Positions 4,765 through 5,197 of a stretch of 5,197 bases of DNA are shown here, in pieces. Source of the stretch: Oscillospiraceae bacterium (GTDB lineage: Bacteria; Bacillota_A; Clostridia; Oscillospirales; CAG-272); the NCBI GenBank assembly GCA_015064195.1, contig SVSO01000218.1:1-5197 (forward strand). Direction: 5' to 3'. The position numbers and the translations under genes were made by a program. Below the pieces are notes generated by a model. It did not search any database. It saw nothing but the letters and a program-made list of their open reading frames with translations, and was not told the origin of the DNA. Every line of letters begins with the position of its first letter. Within the stretch, counting starts at the first letter, position 1.

Positions 4765-5197
4765 TTATTCCACAAAATCAAATTCAATGCCGCACATGCG
4801 GACGGTGTCGCCTTCCTCGCATCCGTGCTCGCGGAGGCGTTCGATGATGCCGCCCTGGATCAGCATGCGCTGGAAGTACATCAGCGATTCGCGTTCGTCG
4901 AAGTTCACGCGGCGCACCAGCTCCTCCAGCCAGATGCCTTCGCAGATGAACGCTCCGTCGTCACCGCGGCGGATTGTGACGGCATCGGACGCGCCTTTGT
5001 CCGCGTCCAGATCCATCGGGGTAATCTCAGCCTCAAAGGTGGTCACGGGCGGCAGTTCAGCCAGAGAACGGCTGATTTCGTCCGTCAGCTCCTTCAGATT
5101 GTCACGCGCGGCCGCGGAGATGAACACGATGGGATAGCCCATCGCCTCGGCGGTGGTGATCAGCCGCTTTGCCTCGGGCGATTCCGTGCCGTCGGGC
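4765..5197 (-). CDS. obg: Obg family GTPase, C-terminal part (N-terminus outside the window)
   Basis: About 143 codons of the 3' end of Obg (CgtA/ObgE) are present. Obg is an essential ribosome-associated GTPase acting in late 50S assembly and in stress or growth control. The frame reads in from the window edge (…PDGTESPEAKRLITTAEAMG). It then shows the G5 segment PIVFISAAARDNLKEL at the end of the GTPase domain, a short linker, and the Obg-specific C-terminal OCT domain from about AVTIRRGDDGAF to the stop. The OCT hallmarks are LEELVRRVNFDERESLMYFQ, GGIIERLREHG and EGDTVRMCGIEFDFVE. The glycine-rich N-terminal Obg fold and G1 to G4 motifs lie beyond the window. The internal ATG at 5142 is not the start. 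The TAA at plus 4765-4767 is followed immediately by the hairpin stack. Confidence 0.95.
   Translation of the reverse strand, partial: PDGTESPEAKRLITTAEAMGYPIVFISAAARDNLKELTDEISRSLAELPPVTTFEAEITPMDLDADKGASDAVTIRRGDDGAFICEGIWLEELVRRVNFDERESLMYFQRMLIQGGIIERLREHGCEEGDTVRMCGIEFDFVE

Overview
The window looks like chromosomal DNA of a low-oxygen Gram-positive in the Clostridia, possibly an Oscillospiraceae/Ruminococcaceae-type gut bacterium. The reasons are consensus sigma-A promoters with Shine-Dalgarno sites before nearly every gene, GC-rich coding sequence separated by AT-rich promoter regions, a fused MacB-like ABC transporter with a very large ectodomain, a DUF3737 protein and several palindromic intergenic hairpins. 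The assignment is an inference from gene content; no rRNA or other phylogenetic marker is present.

Layout: (1) 1-89, minus strand, the N-terminal start of tryptophanyl-tRNA synthetase (trpS), with a near-perfect promoter at 124-153. (2) 90-370, an AT-rich divergent regulatory region with overlapping inverted repeats and a plus-strand promoter. (3) 371-3016, plus strand, an 881-residue ABC ATPase/FtsX-type permease fusion, ending at a hairpin terminator. (4) 3073-3915, minus strand, a DUF3737 protein built of tandem 19-residue beta-helix coils. (5) 4063-4359, minus strand, a 98-residue, arginine-free, highly charged helical protein with its own promoter and a terminator-like hairpin. (6) 4459-4629, plus strand, a 56-residue small protein. 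(7) 4630-4764, a stack of three long hairpins between convergent genes. (8) 4765-5197, minus strand, the C-terminal part of the Obg GTPase.

The genes do not form one operon. Almost every gene has its own promoter and the strands alternate, so the window reads as housekeeping genes (trpS, obg) interspersed with single-gene units: a transporter, a beta-helix protein and two small proteins. I see no complete new multi-gene system. The signals most worth a second look are the intergenic palindromes (two related copies of one hairpin, plus two others whose imperfect pairs become G-U wobbles only on the minus strand), the paired MxxMxxM motifs in the transporter ectodomain, and the possible operator upstream of the transporter.
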